Source: Archivesica marissinica
Taxonomy: Eukaryota; Mollusca; Bivalvia; Venerida; Vesicomyidae
Assembly (NCBI GenBank): GCA_014843695.1
Contig: CM026390.1
Location: forward strand, 4,610,691-4,674,690
Direction of reading: 5' to 3'
Length of the DNA stretch: 64,000 nucleotides
The notes under the pieces: generated by a model
Databases searched by the model: none
What the model was told of the DNA's origin: nothing
Seen by the model: only the letters and a program-made list of their open reading frames with translations
Translations under genes and position numbers: made by a program
Shown here: positions 1 through 13,300 of the stretch, one piece after another
Layout: each line of letters begins with the position of its first letter
How positions within the stretch are numbered: the first letter of the stretch is position 1

Positions 1-1264
1 ACCCGCGACCTGTTTGATATATTTCTTCTGGTCGGCATTTTTTTATATTAAATAACCGGCTCTAGTCGGTAACTAGTTAGACCGAAATATATCGAGGCCT
101 GTTCCAGGCTAGGCAGATTAACCATTCGACCGGGAAGTATGTGAGATGGTACAGTGGTCACTATTATGTTTTAAGAATCACAGAACAGAACAGAACATAT
201 ATTTTATTTGACTTAAGCATTGTATAGCTCATCATCATAACAATATATAATACAATTGCATGCAATGAAAAAGAATAGAAAATAGTCATAAATAATAAAT
301 ATGTAGAGTGTTCAAATGATGGTCATGTAGATTAATCAATTAGACAAAATGTTTGTAAAGTGAGAGTGTTATTTAGAGATACCAGATAAGAATTATTTCA
401 GCATCTCTATATGAAGCTAATTTTAAGTAGAGCAGATTTCATGTAAATAGAGTTGTATTTTACATAAGATGGTTTTCTTGTTACAGCATGACAGGTAGTA
501 AACTGTTTATAATAAAATGTACATTTGGGAATATATATTTCAGACATTACAGCAAGCATGATATTTAAATATCTGGAAATATAAGCAACTATTTTGAAAC
601 TTTAAAATTTACAGACATACATATTGTGCAGTGTATTTGTTCTGCTATATGATATAGGTGTTAGATAAACACAAAGATTTATATTATTATAAATAACAGT
701 ATATCAGTTATGTACCTTGAAAATGTTGGGTGCTTAGTATATGTTTAATGTGTGGTCTCTAAGCTTAAAACCTTTTATACAGAGTAATGCAAGTTTGTTC
801 AATAACACTTTTTTTTATCGGAGTTTAATAAACCAATAAATTTAAATAAATTAGGACGTTGTGAAAAATACCTTGGTATGTACGTCAGATTTGTACCGCT
901 ATTCCTCGTGTGTTTAAGGTCAAATATAGGTCAACCTGCAGGCCTTTATATACATGCATACAAATTATCAGTCTCAGTGATTACGCTACGGCTGATGAGG
1001 CACCTACATAACATGTAATCTATGTCCCTGGGCTGATCTGGATTATGTAGTTTGAATACTCATAACTATCAATTTTCTTTACAATCAATAATATACGTTT
1101 ACTTAAATTGTCAGGGCCTCATTTTGACTAATTCTCAGCTCACAGAGTGATCGTGCATATTAACCGTTAGAAAATACCTACATACGCCAAATTATACTGA
1201 ATGTACTGCTACATTGTTGATACAAGCCACTAATCACATGGAACAGGTAATACAGTATAAATCT
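1..1264. other. AT-rich non-coding flank with a SINE fragment
   Basis: No supportable gene is seen here on either strand. Positions 134-161 match 36962-36988 (GAAGTATGTGAGATGGTAC core, about two mismatches), so this is a fragment of the same short interspersed repeat. A short CAGAA microsatellite lies at about 179-197; together with the AT-rich run after it, it could be the tail of a retroelement on the minus strand, but that is inference. The remainder is AT-rich DNA with nothing recognised. Confidence 0.5.
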
Positions 1265-1642
1265 TTACAATTGGACGGGGTCAAACTGCAGGCCTAACCG
1301 TTCTAAGATAGTGGTTAATACGTCTGCACGGAGAGATACTGGCGTTGTTGGTGTACTTGGGGTATTACCTTGGAAAGACTGTTGTGCTGGATTCATCATG
1401 ACATACTGTGGACTATAATTCCCGGGATAATTCCCTGGTATTTGGGACATCGATTGTGATTGTGGTAAGATTATAAACTGACTCGCCTGGATAGCTTGTC
1501 CATATTGATTTACATGTAGAGTCTGTATCCCGGCGTGACGAGTTTTCGCCCAGAACAGATTTTCGCCTAACTGTGGGAATAGCAAGTCGTGAGAGATCAC
1601 GCAATATTTCACGCTCCAGTTACCGGAATTATAAATAAACAT
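1265..1642 (-). CDS. Uncharacterised minus-strand open frame, possible exon or retroelement ORF1-like fragment
   Basis: A 125-codon open frame reads on the minus strand. The middle is rich in Gln, Pro, Ser, Asn and Tyr (motifs such as SQIPGNYPGNYSPQY), and the C-terminus (RADVLTTILERLG) could begin a helix or coiled coil. Low-complexity regions followed by a coiled coil occur in ORF1 proteins of animal non-LTR retrotransposons, so a LINE fragment is one reading; a terminal exon of a cellular gene is another. A minus-strand splice acceptor (ATTCCCACAG, then TTAGGCG) sits inside the frame at about 1575, so the true exon may begin there and not at the first ATG. A promoter-like cluster lies about 0.7 kb upstream on the same strand. 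No domain is recognised with confidence and no function is assigned. Confidence 0.3.
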   Translation of the reverse strand: MFIYNSGNWSVKYCVISHDLLFPQLGENLFWAKTRHAGIQTLHVNQYGQAIQASQFIILPQSQSMSQIPGNYPGNYSPQYVMMNPAQQSFQGNTPSTPTTPVSLRADVLTTILERLGLQFDPVQL

Positions 1643-2319
1643 ACCTTGTGCACTTCCAATCTATTTCTAACTGGTCATAATATATCAGACAGGTAAATAA
1701 GCGGTGAAAACTTTAAACCTACCCCAGTTTTCATTAATTTCACTATATCTGTTTTATGTCATCATATAAATATAATTTTTTAAAGAAATTGGCAATATTT
1801 TCTCCTAAATGACATATGCATCGTCTGCCACGCCAATATATTTACGAATAAAAATGTCATTATAGTCTCACTGCTCCGTGTTTTTGAGATTCGTCCGTTA
1901 TTACACACAAGGGGTTCTTATGCATAATATCGATTTTCACCGTTTTTCGCCTTCAGGTCCATGTGTTTTCACAGAGGTTCTCCAACTGATATACATGGTT
2001 GTGTAAACCTAGTTATTCTCTGTTAGGCACCGTGTGATGTGTTCGATGGATGGGTCCAGTTACGGATACCACGGTTCTGCACCCAGTCAGAGTAATTAGG
2101 AGGGGCGACGACTTCTTATGCCCCGTGTGTTTGTCTAAGTTAAACTATATTAGTGTTTTACAGTATATAGACAAAATGCTCTCCAACAAATGAATTTTGA
2201 GTGAAAATGATAAATTAAGCCTATTATTAAAGTAAGTGTTCCTTATTTATATTGTTTTGTTAAAAAAACCTGTTGCTTACATACTAATGCTCGCGCTGTA
2301 GGCAATTTCCACAGTTAGG
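1643..2319. other. Non-coding stretch, nothing recognised
   Basis: AT-rich DNA without a supportable gene, RNA or repeat. A short plus-strand open stretch around 2038-2145 has no recognisable similarity and no clear splice sites. Confidence 0.4.
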
Positions 2320-2329
2320 CGAAAACATG

Positions 2330-2576
2330 TGACGTCATTCCGGTTTACTGAGAATGAGGTACCGCTATTTTGTCAAATTTTCTCAATAAGTAAACAATCG
2401 GTTTTCTTCGAGATTTTGGGGAATGAAAGGTAAAATATTGTTTATTTGGTGACATAAAATTGTTTGCAGTGTATGACAATTCTAAACCTATAGGTGTCCG
2501 TTATGTACTACGTCGTCGAAAACCAGTAACACCGGGATACATTTTGTCCGCCTAATAAATTAGTATCCGCCATCTT
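2330..2576 (-). promoter_or_regulatory. Promoter-like cluster: CRE, ETS and YY1 motifs
   Basis: A perfect CRE palindrome TGACGTCA lies at 2330-2337 and is directly abutted by an ETS core (CCGGAA on the minus strand) at 2338-2343. About 230 bp away, at 2567-2576, the minus strand reads AAGATGGCGG, the YY1 core. In animal promoters YY1 often sits just downstream of the start site in the sense direction, which would favour minus-strand transcription toward the open frame at 1642-1265. LINE 5' ends can also carry YY1 motifs, so a mobile-element promoter is an alternative. The motifs are seen directly; promoter activity is inference. Confidence 0.35.
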
Positions 2577-2929
2577 GTTTTCTTTGTCCGCCTTACGTTT
2601 GGAAAGAGTTTGGGCGTTATCTGGCGAGGCCTTACCCTTTTTCCTCTTTTTTGTCATGGATGACCACTATATAGTCCTCATAAACACACATACATATACA
2701 AATGCTATAAATGCTTTGATTTATTATTATTAAACTGTAATTTTTTCTCTTCGATAAAAATGTCTGACCATCTTTTTTCATGCATGCGCATCACAACACA
2801 GCTCGTGTGAGGTTCTAAACGTGTTTATTCTGTAAACGTATACTTATTCTATGTTCAAGACGCTACATGCGTGTGCCTGTGTGAATCACACGCCGTATAA
2901 AAAGCAGGTATGATACTACTAAATTAAAT

Positions 2930-3078
2930 AGCACAATCGGACAGGTGGGTTGACTCCATGTACTCCGGTTTCCTCCCACACGAATGACAACATTTACGCT
3001 TTCATCCGCGCCAACGAGAGTGATACGTTCTTAGGACTTGCTTCGCAATGATTATAAAATAAATAAAGTTTAAGCTTT
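2930..3078 (+). mobile_element. SINE-like 3' fragment
   Basis: The segment contains ATCGGACAGG, CTCCGGTTTCCTCCCACA and a 3' part reading GCCAACGAGAGTGAT, and it ends in an A-rich AAATAAATAAAG tail. The same order of motifs, in diverged form, recurs at 36990-37090 next to a tRNA-like B box, which indicates a tRNA-derived SINE family. No A or B box is visible in this copy, so it looks 5'-truncated. Confidence 0.5.
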
Positions 3079-3329
3079 AAATTATGAGATAATTTCTGTA
3101 ATGTCTGTGTAACGTCTGAATATGTTTTTGACATGAGTCCGTCAGATTATCCAACGTTATCGAAACACTGTATGTGCTCTAATTGTAAAGCTTGTAAAAC
3201 ATAAATTGCGTATTAAATACATAATAAAAAGTAAAAACGTACAGTCTGTTCATTTATATTTCCAATCTTTCATTTCTTCTGATACCACATCCACTGTGAA
3301 GAGATATTCAAATCAACCTGAGCAGCAGG

Positions 3330-4329
3330 NNNNNNNNNNNNNNNNNNNNNNNNNNNNNNNNNNNNNNNNNNNNNNNNNNNNNNNNNNNNNNNNNNNNNNN
3401 NNNNNNNNNNNNNNNNNNNNNNNNNNNNNNNNNNNNNNNNNNNNNNNNNNNNNNNNNNNNNNNNNNNNNNNNNNNNNNNNNNNNNNNNNNNNNNNNNNNN
3501 NNNNNNNNNNNNNNNNNNNNNNNNNNNNNNNNNNNNNNNNNNNNNNNNNNNNNNNNNNNNNNNNNNNNNNNNNNNNNNNNNNNNNNNNNNNNNNNNNNNN
3601 NNNNNNNNNNNNNNNNNNNNNNNNNNNNNNNNNNNNNNNNNNNNNNNNNNNNNNNNNNNNNNNNNNNNNNNNNNNNNNNNNNNNNNNNNNNNNNNNNNNN
3701 NNNNNNNNNNNNNNNNNNNNNNNNNNNNNNNNNNNNNNNNNNNNNNNNNNNNNNNNNNNNNNNNNNNNNNNNNNNNNNNNNNNNNNNNNNNNNNNNNNNN
3801 NNNNNNNNNNNNNNNNNNNNNNNNNNNNNNNNNNNNNNNNNNNNNNNNNNNNNNNNNNNNNNNNNNNNNNNNNNNNNNNNNNNNNNNNNNNNNNNNNNNN
3901 NNNNNNNNNNNNNNNNNNNNNNNNNNNNNNNNNNNNNNNNNNNNNNNNNNNNNNNNNNNNNNNNNNNNNNNNNNNNNNNNNNNNNNNNNNNNNNNNNNNN
4001 NNNNNNNNNNNNNNNNNNNNNNNNNNNNNNNNNNNNNNNNNNNNNNNNNNNNNNNNNNNNNNNNNNNNNNNNNNNNNNNNNNNNNNNNNNNNNNNNNNNN
4101 NNNNNNNNNNNNNNNNNNNNNNNNNNNNNNNNNNNNNNNNNNNNNNNNNNNNNNNNNNNNNNNNNNNNNNNNNNNNNNNNNNNNNNNNNNNNNNNNNNNN
4201 NNNNNNNNNNNNNNNNNNNNNNNNNNNNNNNNNNNNNNNNNNNNNNNNNNNNNNNNNNNNNNNNNNNNNNNNNNNNNNNNNNNNNNNNNNNNNNNNNNNN
4301 NNNNNNNNNNNNNNNNNNNNNNNNNNNNN
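3330..4329. other. Assembly gap of 1000 N
   Basis: Exactly 1000 undetermined bases, which suggests a fixed-size placeholder. The right edge enters directly into a 38-bp repeat unit while the left edge is ordinary DNA, so the left boundary of array A, and an unknown number of its copies, lies in the gap. Confidence 0.95.
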
Positions 4330-7300
4330 GTTACATTGCCATGATGCTGTTTATATGGTAGTTGTTTGTTACGTTGCGATGATGCTGTTTTTATGGTAGT
4401 TGTTTGTTACGTTGCGATGATGCTGTTTGTATGGTAGTTGTTTGTTACGTTGCGATGATGCTGTTTGTATGGTAGTTGTTTGTTACGTTGCGATGATGCT
4501 GTTTGTATGGTAGTTGTTTGTTAGGTTGCGATGATGCTGTTTGTGTGGTAGTTGTTTGTTACGTTGTGATGATGCTGTTTGTATGGTGGTTGTTTGTTAT
4601 GTTGCGATGATGCTATTTATATGGTAGTTGTTTGTTACGTTTCGATGATGCTGTTTGTATGGTAGTTGTTTGTTACGTTGCGATGATACTGTTTGTTTCG
4701 TAGTTGTAAGTTACGTTGCCATGATGCTGTTTATATGGTAGTTGTTTGTTACGTTGCCATGATGCTGTTTATATGGCAGTTGTTTGTTACGTTGCGATGA
4801 TGCTGTTTGTATGATAGTTGTTTGTTACGTTGCGATGATGCTGTTTATATGGTAGTTGTTTGTTACGTTGCGATGATGCTGTTTATATAGAAGTTGTTTG
4901 TTGCGTTGCGATGCTGCTGTTTGTATAATAGTTGTGTGTTACGTTGCGATGATGCTGTTTGTATGGTCGTTATTTGTTACGTTGCGATGATGCTGTTTGT
5001 ATGCTAGTTGTTTGTTACGTTGCGATGATGCTGTTTGTATGGTAGTTGTTTGTTACGTTGCGATGATGCTGTTTGTATAGTAGTTGTTTGTTACGTTGCG
5101 ATGATGCTGTTTGTATGGTAGTTGTTTGTTACGTTGCGATGATGCTGTTTGTATGGTCGTTGTTTGTTACGTTTCGATGATGCTGTTTGTATGGTAGATG
5201 TTTGTTACGTTGCGATGATACTGTTTGTATTGGTAGTTGTTTGTTACGTTGCCATGATGCTGTTTGTATGATAGTTGTTTGTTACGTTGCGATGCTGCTG
5301 TTTGTATGATAGTTGTTTGTTACGTTGCCATGATGCTGTTTGTATGGTAGTTGTTTGTTACGTTGCCATGATGCTGTTTATATGGTAGTTGTTTGTTACG
5401 TTGCGATGATGCTGTTTGTATGATAGTTGTTTGTTACGTTGCGATGATGCTGTTTATATGGTAGTTGTTTGCTACGTTGCCATGTGCTGTTTATATAGAA
5501 GTTGTTTGTTACGTTGCGATGATGCTGTTTGTATGACAGTTGTTTGTTACGTTGCGATGCTGCTGTTTGTATAATAGTTGTTTGTTACGTTGCGATGATG
5601 CTGTTTGTATGGTCGTTATTTGTTACGTTGCGATGATGCTGTTTGTATGGTAGTTGTTTGTTACTTTGCGATGATGCTGTTTGTATGGTAGTTGTGTGTT
5701 ACGTTGCGATGATGCTGTTTGTATGGTCGTTATTTGTTACGTTGCGATGATGCTGTTTGTATGGTAGTTGTTTGTTACTTTGCGATGATGCTGTTTGTAT
5801 GGTAGTTGTTTGTTACGTTGCGACGATGCTGTTTGTATAATAGTTGTTTGTTACGTTGTGATGATGCTGTTTATATGGTAGTTGTTTGTTACGTTGCGAT
5901 GATGCTGTTTGTATGGGCGTTGTTGGTTACGTTGCGATGATGCTGTTTGTATGGTAGTTGTTTGTTACGTTGCGATGATGCTGTTTGTATGGCAGTTGTT
6001 TGTTACGTTGCGATGATGCTGTTTGTATGGTAGTTGTTTGTTACGTTGCGATGATGCTGTTTGTAGGTAGTTGTTTGTTACGTTGCGATGATGCTGTTTG
6101 GATAGTAGTTGTTTGTTACTTGGTTGTTTATATGGTAGTTGTTTGTTACGTTGTGATGATGCTGTTTATATGGTAGTTGTTTGTTACGTTGCGATGATGC
6201 TGTTTGTATGGGCGTTGTTGGTTACGTTGCGATGATGCTGTTTATATGGTAGTTGTTTGTTACGTTGCGATGATGCTGTTTGTAAGGTAGTTGTTTGTTA
6301 CGTTGCGATGATGCTGTTTGTATGCTAGTTACGTTGCGATGATGCTGTTTGTATGGTAGTTGTTTGTTACCTTTCGATGATACTGTTTGTATGCTAGTTG
6401 TTTGTTACGTTGCGATGATGCTGTTTGTATGATAGTTGTTTGTTACGTTGCGATGATGCTGTTTATATGGTAGTTGTTTGCTACGTTGCGATGATACTGT
6501 TTGTATGATAGTTGTTTGTTACGTTGCGATGATGCTGTTTATATGATAGTTGTTTGTTACGTTGCGATGCTGCTGTTTGTATGGTAGTTGTTTGTTACGT
6601 TGCGATGCTGCTGTTTGTATGGTAGTTGTTTGTTACGTTGCGATGATGCTGTTTATATGGTAGTTGTTTGTTACGTTGCGATGATGCTGTTTGTATGGTA
6701 GTTGTTTGTTACGTTGCGATGATGCTGTTTGTATGACAGTTGTTTGTTACGTTGCGTGATTGTTGTTTGTACGTTGCGATGCTGCTGTTTGTATGGTAGT
6801 TGTTTGTTACGTTGCCATGATGCTTTTATATGGTAGTTGTTTTTGTATGGTAGTTGTTTGTTACGTTGCGATGATGCTGTTTGTAAGGTAGTTGTTTGTT
6901 ACGTTGCGATGATGCTGTTTGGATAGTAGTTGTTTGTTACCTTTCGATGATACTGTTTATATGGTAGTTGTTTGTTACGTTGCGATGATGCTGTTTGTAT
7001 GATAGTTGTTTGTTACGTTGCGATGCTGCTGTTTGTGTGGTAGTTGTTTGTTACGTTGCGATGATGCTGTTTGTATGACAGTTGTTTGTTACGTTGCGAT
7101 GATACTGTTTATAAGGTAGTTGTTTGTTACGTTGCGATGATGCTGTTTGTATGGTCGTTATTTGTTACGTTGCGATGATGCTGTTTGTATGGTAGTTGTT
7201 TGGTACTTTGCGATGATGCTGTTTGTATGGCAGTTGTTTGTTACGTTTCGATGATGCTGTTTGTATGGTAGATGTTTGTTACGTTGCGATGATACTGTTT

Positions 7301-10300
7301 GTATTGGTAGTTGTTTGTTACGTTGCCATGATGCTGTTTGTATGATAGTTGTTTGTTACGTTGCGATGCTGCTGTTTGTATGATAGTTGTTTATTACGTT
7401 GCCATGATGCTGTTTGTATGGTAGTTGTTTGTTACGTTGCCATGATGCTGTTTATATGGTAGTTGTTTGTTACGTTGCGATGATGCTGTTTGTATGATAG
7501 TTGTTTGTTACGTTGCGATGATGCTGTTTATATGGTAGTTGTTTGCTACGTTGCCATGTTGCTGTTTATATAGAAGTTGTTTGTTACTTTGCGATGATGC
7601 TGTTTGTATGACAGTTGTTTGTTACGTTGCGATGCTGCTGTTTGTATAATAGTTATTTGTTACGTAGCGATGATGCTGTTTGTATGGTCGTTATTTGTTA
7701 CGTTGCGATGATGCTGTTTGTATGGTAGTTGTTTGGTACTTTGCGATGATGCTGTTTGTATGGTAGTTGTGTGTTACGTTGCGATGATTCTGTTTGTATG
7801 GTCGTTAATTGTTACGTTGCGATGGTGCTGTTTGTATGGTAGTTGTTTGTTACTTTGCGATGATGCTGTTTGTATAGTAGTTGTTTGTTACGTTGCGACG
7901 ATGCTGTTTGTATAATAGTTGTTTGTTACGTTGTGATGATGCTGTTTATATGGTAGTTGTTTGTTACGTTGCGATGATGCTGTTTGTATGGGCGTTGTTG
8001 GTTACGTTGCGATGATGCTGTTTGTATGGTAGTTGTGTGTTACGTTGCGATGATGCTGTTTATATGGCAGTTGTTTGTTACGTTGCGATGATGCTGTTTG
8101 TAAGGTAGTTGTTTGTTACGTTGCGATGATGCTGTTTGTAAGGTAGTTGTTTGTTACGTTGCGATGATGCTGTTTGGATAGTAGTTGTTTGTTACCTTTC
8201 GATGATACTGTTTATATGGTAGTTGTTTGTTACGTTGCGATGATGCTGTTTGTATGATAGTTGTTTGTTACGTTGCGATGCTGCTGTTTGTGTGGTAGTT
8301 GTTTGTTACGTTGCGATGCTGCTGTTTGTATGACAGTTGTTTGTTACGTTGCGATGATACTGTTTATAAGGTAGTTGTTTGTTAGGTTGCGATGATGCTG
8401 TTTGTATGGTCGTTATTTGTTACGTTGCGATGATGCTGTTTGTATGGTAGTTGTTTGGTACTTTGCGATGATGCTGTTTGTATGGCAGTTGTTTGTTACG
8501 TTGCGATGGTGCTGTTTATATGGTAGTTGTTTGCTACGTTGCCATGATGCTGTTTATATAGAAGTTGTTTTTTTACGTTGCGATGATGCTGCTTGTATGA
8601 CAGTTGTTTGTTACGTTGCGATGCTGCTGTTTATATAATAGTTGTGTGTTACGTTGCGATGATGCTGTTTGTATGGTCGTTATTTGTTACGTTGCGATGA
8701 TGCTGTTTGTATGGTCGTTATTTGTTACGTTGCGATGATGCTGTTTGTATGGTAGTTGTTTGTTACTTTGCGTTGATGCTGTTTGTATAGTAGTTGTTTG
8801 TTACGTTGCGAGGATGCTGTTTGTATAATAGTTGTTTGTTACGTTGTGATGATGCTGTTTATATGGTAGTTGTTTGTTACGTTGCGATGATGCTGTTTGT
8901 ATGGGCGTTGTTGGTTACGTTGCGATGATGCTGTTTATATGGTAGTTGTTTGTTACGTTGCGATGATGCTGTTTGTAAGGTAGTTGTTTGTTACGTTGCG
9001 ATGATGCTGTTTGTATGCTAGTTACGTTGCGATGATGCTGTTTGTATGGTAGTTGTTTGTTACCTTTCGATGATACTGTTTGTATGCTAGTTGTTTGTTA
9101 CGTTGCGATGATGCTGTTTGTATGATAGTTGTTTGTTACGTTGCCATGATGCTGTTTATATGGTAGTTGTTTGCTACGTTGCGATGATACTGTTTGTATG
9201 ATAGTTGTTTGCTACGTTGCCATGATGCTGTTTATATGATAGCTGTTTGTTACGTTGCGATGCTGCTGTTTGTATGGTAGTTGTTTGTTACGTTGCGATG
9301 CTGCTGTTTGTATGGTAGTTGTTTGATACGTTGCGATGATGCTGTTTATAAGGTAGTTGTTTGTTACGTTGCGATGATGCTGTTTGTATGGTAGTGGTTT
9401 GTTACTTTGCGATGCTGCTGTTTGTATGACAGTTGTTTGTTACGTTGCGATGATGCTGTTTATATGGCAGTTGTTTGTTACGTTGCGATGCTGCTGTTTG
9501 TATGGTAGTTGTTTGTTACGTTGCCATGATGCTATTTATATGGTAGTTGTTTGTTACGTTGCGATGATACTGTTTGTATGGTAGTTGTTTGTTACGTTGC
9601 CATGATGCTGTTTGTATGATAGTTGTTTGTTACGTTGCGATGCTGCTGTTTGTATGGTAGTTGTTTGTTACGTTGCCATGATGCTGTTTGTATGGTAGTT
9701 GTTTGTTACGTTGCGATGATGCTGTTTGTATGGTAGTTGTTTGTTACGTTGCGATGATGCTGTTTGATGTAGTTGTTTGTTACTTCGATGATACTGTTTA
9801 TATGGTAGTTGTTTGTTACGTTGCGATGATGCTGTTTGTATGATAGTTGTTTGTTACGTTGCGATGATGCTGTTTGTATGGTAGTTGTTTGTTACGTTGC
9901 GATGCTGCTGTTTGTATGATAGTTGTTTGTTACGTTGCCATGATGCTGTTTATATAGAAGTTGTTTGTTACGTTGCGATGATGCTGTTTGTATGACAGTT
10001 GTTTGTTACGTTGCGATGCTGCTGTTTGTATAATAGTTGTGTGTTACGTTGCGATGATGCTGTTTGTATGGTCGTTATTTGTTACGTTGCGATGATGCTG
10101 TTTGTATGGTAGTTGTTTGTTACGTTGCGATGATGCTGTTTGTATGGTAGTTGTTTGTTACGTTGCGATGATGCTGTTTGTATGGTAGTTGTTTGTTACG
10201 TTGCGATGATGCTGTTTGTATAATAGTTGTTTGTTACGTTGCGATGATGCTGTTTATATGGTAGTTGTTTGTTACGTTGCGATGATGCTGTTTGTATGGG

Positions 10301-13300
10301 GTTGTTGGTTACGTTGCGATGATGCTGTTTATATGGTAGTTGTTTGTTACGTTGCGATGATGCTGTTTGTAAGGTAGTTGTTTGTTACGTTGCGATGATG
10401 CTGTTTGTATGCTAGTTACGTTGCGATGATGCTGTTTGTATGGTAGTTGTTTGTTACTTGGTTGTTTTTGTGGTTTTTGTGTGTTTTTGTGTTGTTTGTT
10501 ACGTTGATGATGCTGTTTTATGGTAGTTGTTTGTACGTTGGAGTTGCGATGATGCTGTTTATATGAGTTGTTTGTTACGTTGCGATGATGCTGTTTGTAT
10601 GGTAGTTATTGCATGTGTTTTTAGATGTGTTTTATGGTAGTTGTTTGTTACGTTGCGATGATGCTGTTTGTATGGTAGTTGTTTGTTACGTTGCGATGAT
10701 GCTGTTTATATGGTAGTTGTTTGTTACGTTGCGATGATGCTGTTTGTATGATAGTTGTTTGTTACGTTGCGATGATGCTGTTTGTATGATAGTTGTTTGT
10801 TACGTTGCGATGCTGCTGTTTGTATAATAGTTGTTTGTTACGTTGCGATGATGCTGTTTGTATGATAGTTGTTTGTTACGTTGCGATGATGCTGTTTATA
10901 TGGTAGTTGTTTGTTACTTTTCGATGATGCTGTTTGTATGGTAGTTGTTTGTTACGTTGCGATGATACTGTTTGTATGGTAGTTGTTTGTTACGTTGCCA
11001 TGATGCTGTTTATATGGTAGTTGTTTGTTACGTTGCGATGATACTGTTTGTATGGTAGTTGTTTGTACGTTGCCATGATGCTGTTTGTATGATAGTTGTT
11101 TGTTACGTTGCGATGCTGCTGTTTGTATGGTAGTTGTTTGTTACGTTGCCATGATGCTGTTTGTATGGTAGTTGTTTGTTACGTTGCCATGATGCTGTTT
11201 ATATGGTAGTTGTTTGTTACGTTGCGATGATGCTGTTTGTATGATAGTTGTTTGTTACGTTGCGATGATGCTGTTTATATGGTAGTTGTTTGCTACGTTG
11301 CCATGATGCTGTTTATATGGTAGTTGTTTGTTACGTTGCCATGATGCTGTTTATATGGTAGTTGTTTGTTACGTTGCGATGATGCTGTTTGTATGATAGT
11401 TGTTTGTTACGTTGCGATAATGCTGTTTATATGGTATTTGTTTGCTACGTTGCCATGATGCTGTTTATATAGAAGTTATTTGTTACGTTGCGATGATGCT
11501 GTTTGTATGACAGTTATTTGTTACGTTGCGATGCTGCTGTTTGTATAATAGTTGTGTGTTACGTTGCGGTGATGCTGTTTGTGTGGTCGTTATTTGTTAC
11601 GTTGCGATGCTGCTGTTTGTATGGTAGTTGTTTGTTACGTTGCCATGATGCTGTTTATATGATAGCTGTTTGTTACGTTGCGATGCTGCTGTTTGTATGG
11701 TAGTTGTTTGTTACGTTGCGATGCTGCTGTTTGTATGGTAGTTGTTTGATACGTTGCGATGATGCTGTTTATAAGGTAGTTGTTTGTTACGTTGCGATGA
11801 TGCTGTTTGTATGGTAGTGGTTTGTTACGTTGCGATGCTGCTGTTTGTATGACAGATGTTTGTTACGTTGCGATGATGCTGTTTATATGGTAGTTGTTTG
11901 TTACGTTGCGATGATGCTGTTTGTATGATAGTTACGTTGCCATGATGCTGTTTATATGGTAGTTGTTTGCTTCGTTGCCATGATGCTGTTTGTATGATAG
12001 TTGTTTGTTACGTTGCGATGATTCTGTTTATATGGTAGTTGTTTGTTACGTTGCGATGATGCTGTTTATATGGTAGTTGTTTGTTACGTTGCGATGATGC
12101 TTTTTATATGGTAGTTGTCTGTTACGTTGCGATGATGCTGTTTGTATAATAGTTGTTTGTTACGTTTCCATGATGCTGTTTATATGATAGTTGTTTGTTA
12201 CGATGCGATGCTGCTGTTTGTATGTTAGTTGTTTGTTACGTTGCGATGATGCTGTTTGTATGATAGTTGTTTGTTACGTTGCGATGATGCTGTTTATATG
12301 GTAGTTGTTTGTTACGTTTCGATGATGCTGTTTGTATGGTAGTTGTTTGTTACGTTGCCATGATGCTATTTATATGGTAGTTGTTTGTTACGTTGCGATG
12401 ATACTGTTTGTATGGTAGTTGTTTGTTACGTTGCCATGATTCTGTTTGTATGGTAGTTGTTTGTTACGTTGCCATGATGCTGTTTATATGGTAGTTGTTT
12501 GTTACGTTTCGATGATGCTGTTTGTATGATAGTTGTTTGTTACGTTGCGATGATGCTGTTTGTATGACAGTTATTTGTTACGTTGCGCTGCTACTGTTTG
12601 TATAATATGTGTGTGTTACGTTGCGATGATGCTGTTTGTATAATAGTTGTGTGTTACGTTGCGATGATGCTGTTTGTATGGTCGTTATTTGTTACGTTGC
12701 GATGATGCTGTTTGTATGGTAGTTGTTAGTTACTTTGCGATGATGCTGTTTGTATGGTAGTTGTGTGTTACGTTGCGATGCTGTTTGTATGGTCGTTATT
12801 TGTTACGTTGCGATGATGCTGTTTGTATAGTAGTTGTTTGTTACTTTGCGATGATGCTGTTTGTATAGTAGTTGTTTGTTACGTTGCGACGATGCTGTTT
12901 GTATAATAGTTGTTTGTTACGTTGTGATGATGCTGTTTATATGGTAGTTGTTTGTTACGTTGCGATGATGCTGTTTGTATGGGCGTTGTTGGTTACGTTG
13001 CGATGATGCTGTTTGTATGGTAGTTGTGTGTTACGTTGCGATGATGCTGTTTATATGGTAGTTGTTTGTTACGTTGCGATGATGCTGTTTGTAAGGTAGT
13101 TGTTTGTTACGTTGCGATGATGCTGTTTGTATACTAGTTACGTTTCGATGATGCTGTTTGTATGGTAGTTGTTTGTTACGTTTCGATGATGCTGTTTTTA
13201 TGGTAGTTGTTTGTTACGTTGCGATGATGCTGTTTGTATGATAGTTGTTTGTTACGTTGCGATGATACTGTTTGTATCGTAGTTGTTTGTTACGTTGCCA

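Noticed and set aside
3206..4399. Plus-strand open frame of 397 codons
   Set aside because: Most of it is undetermined bases in the gap; the real parts are low-complexity flank and array A.
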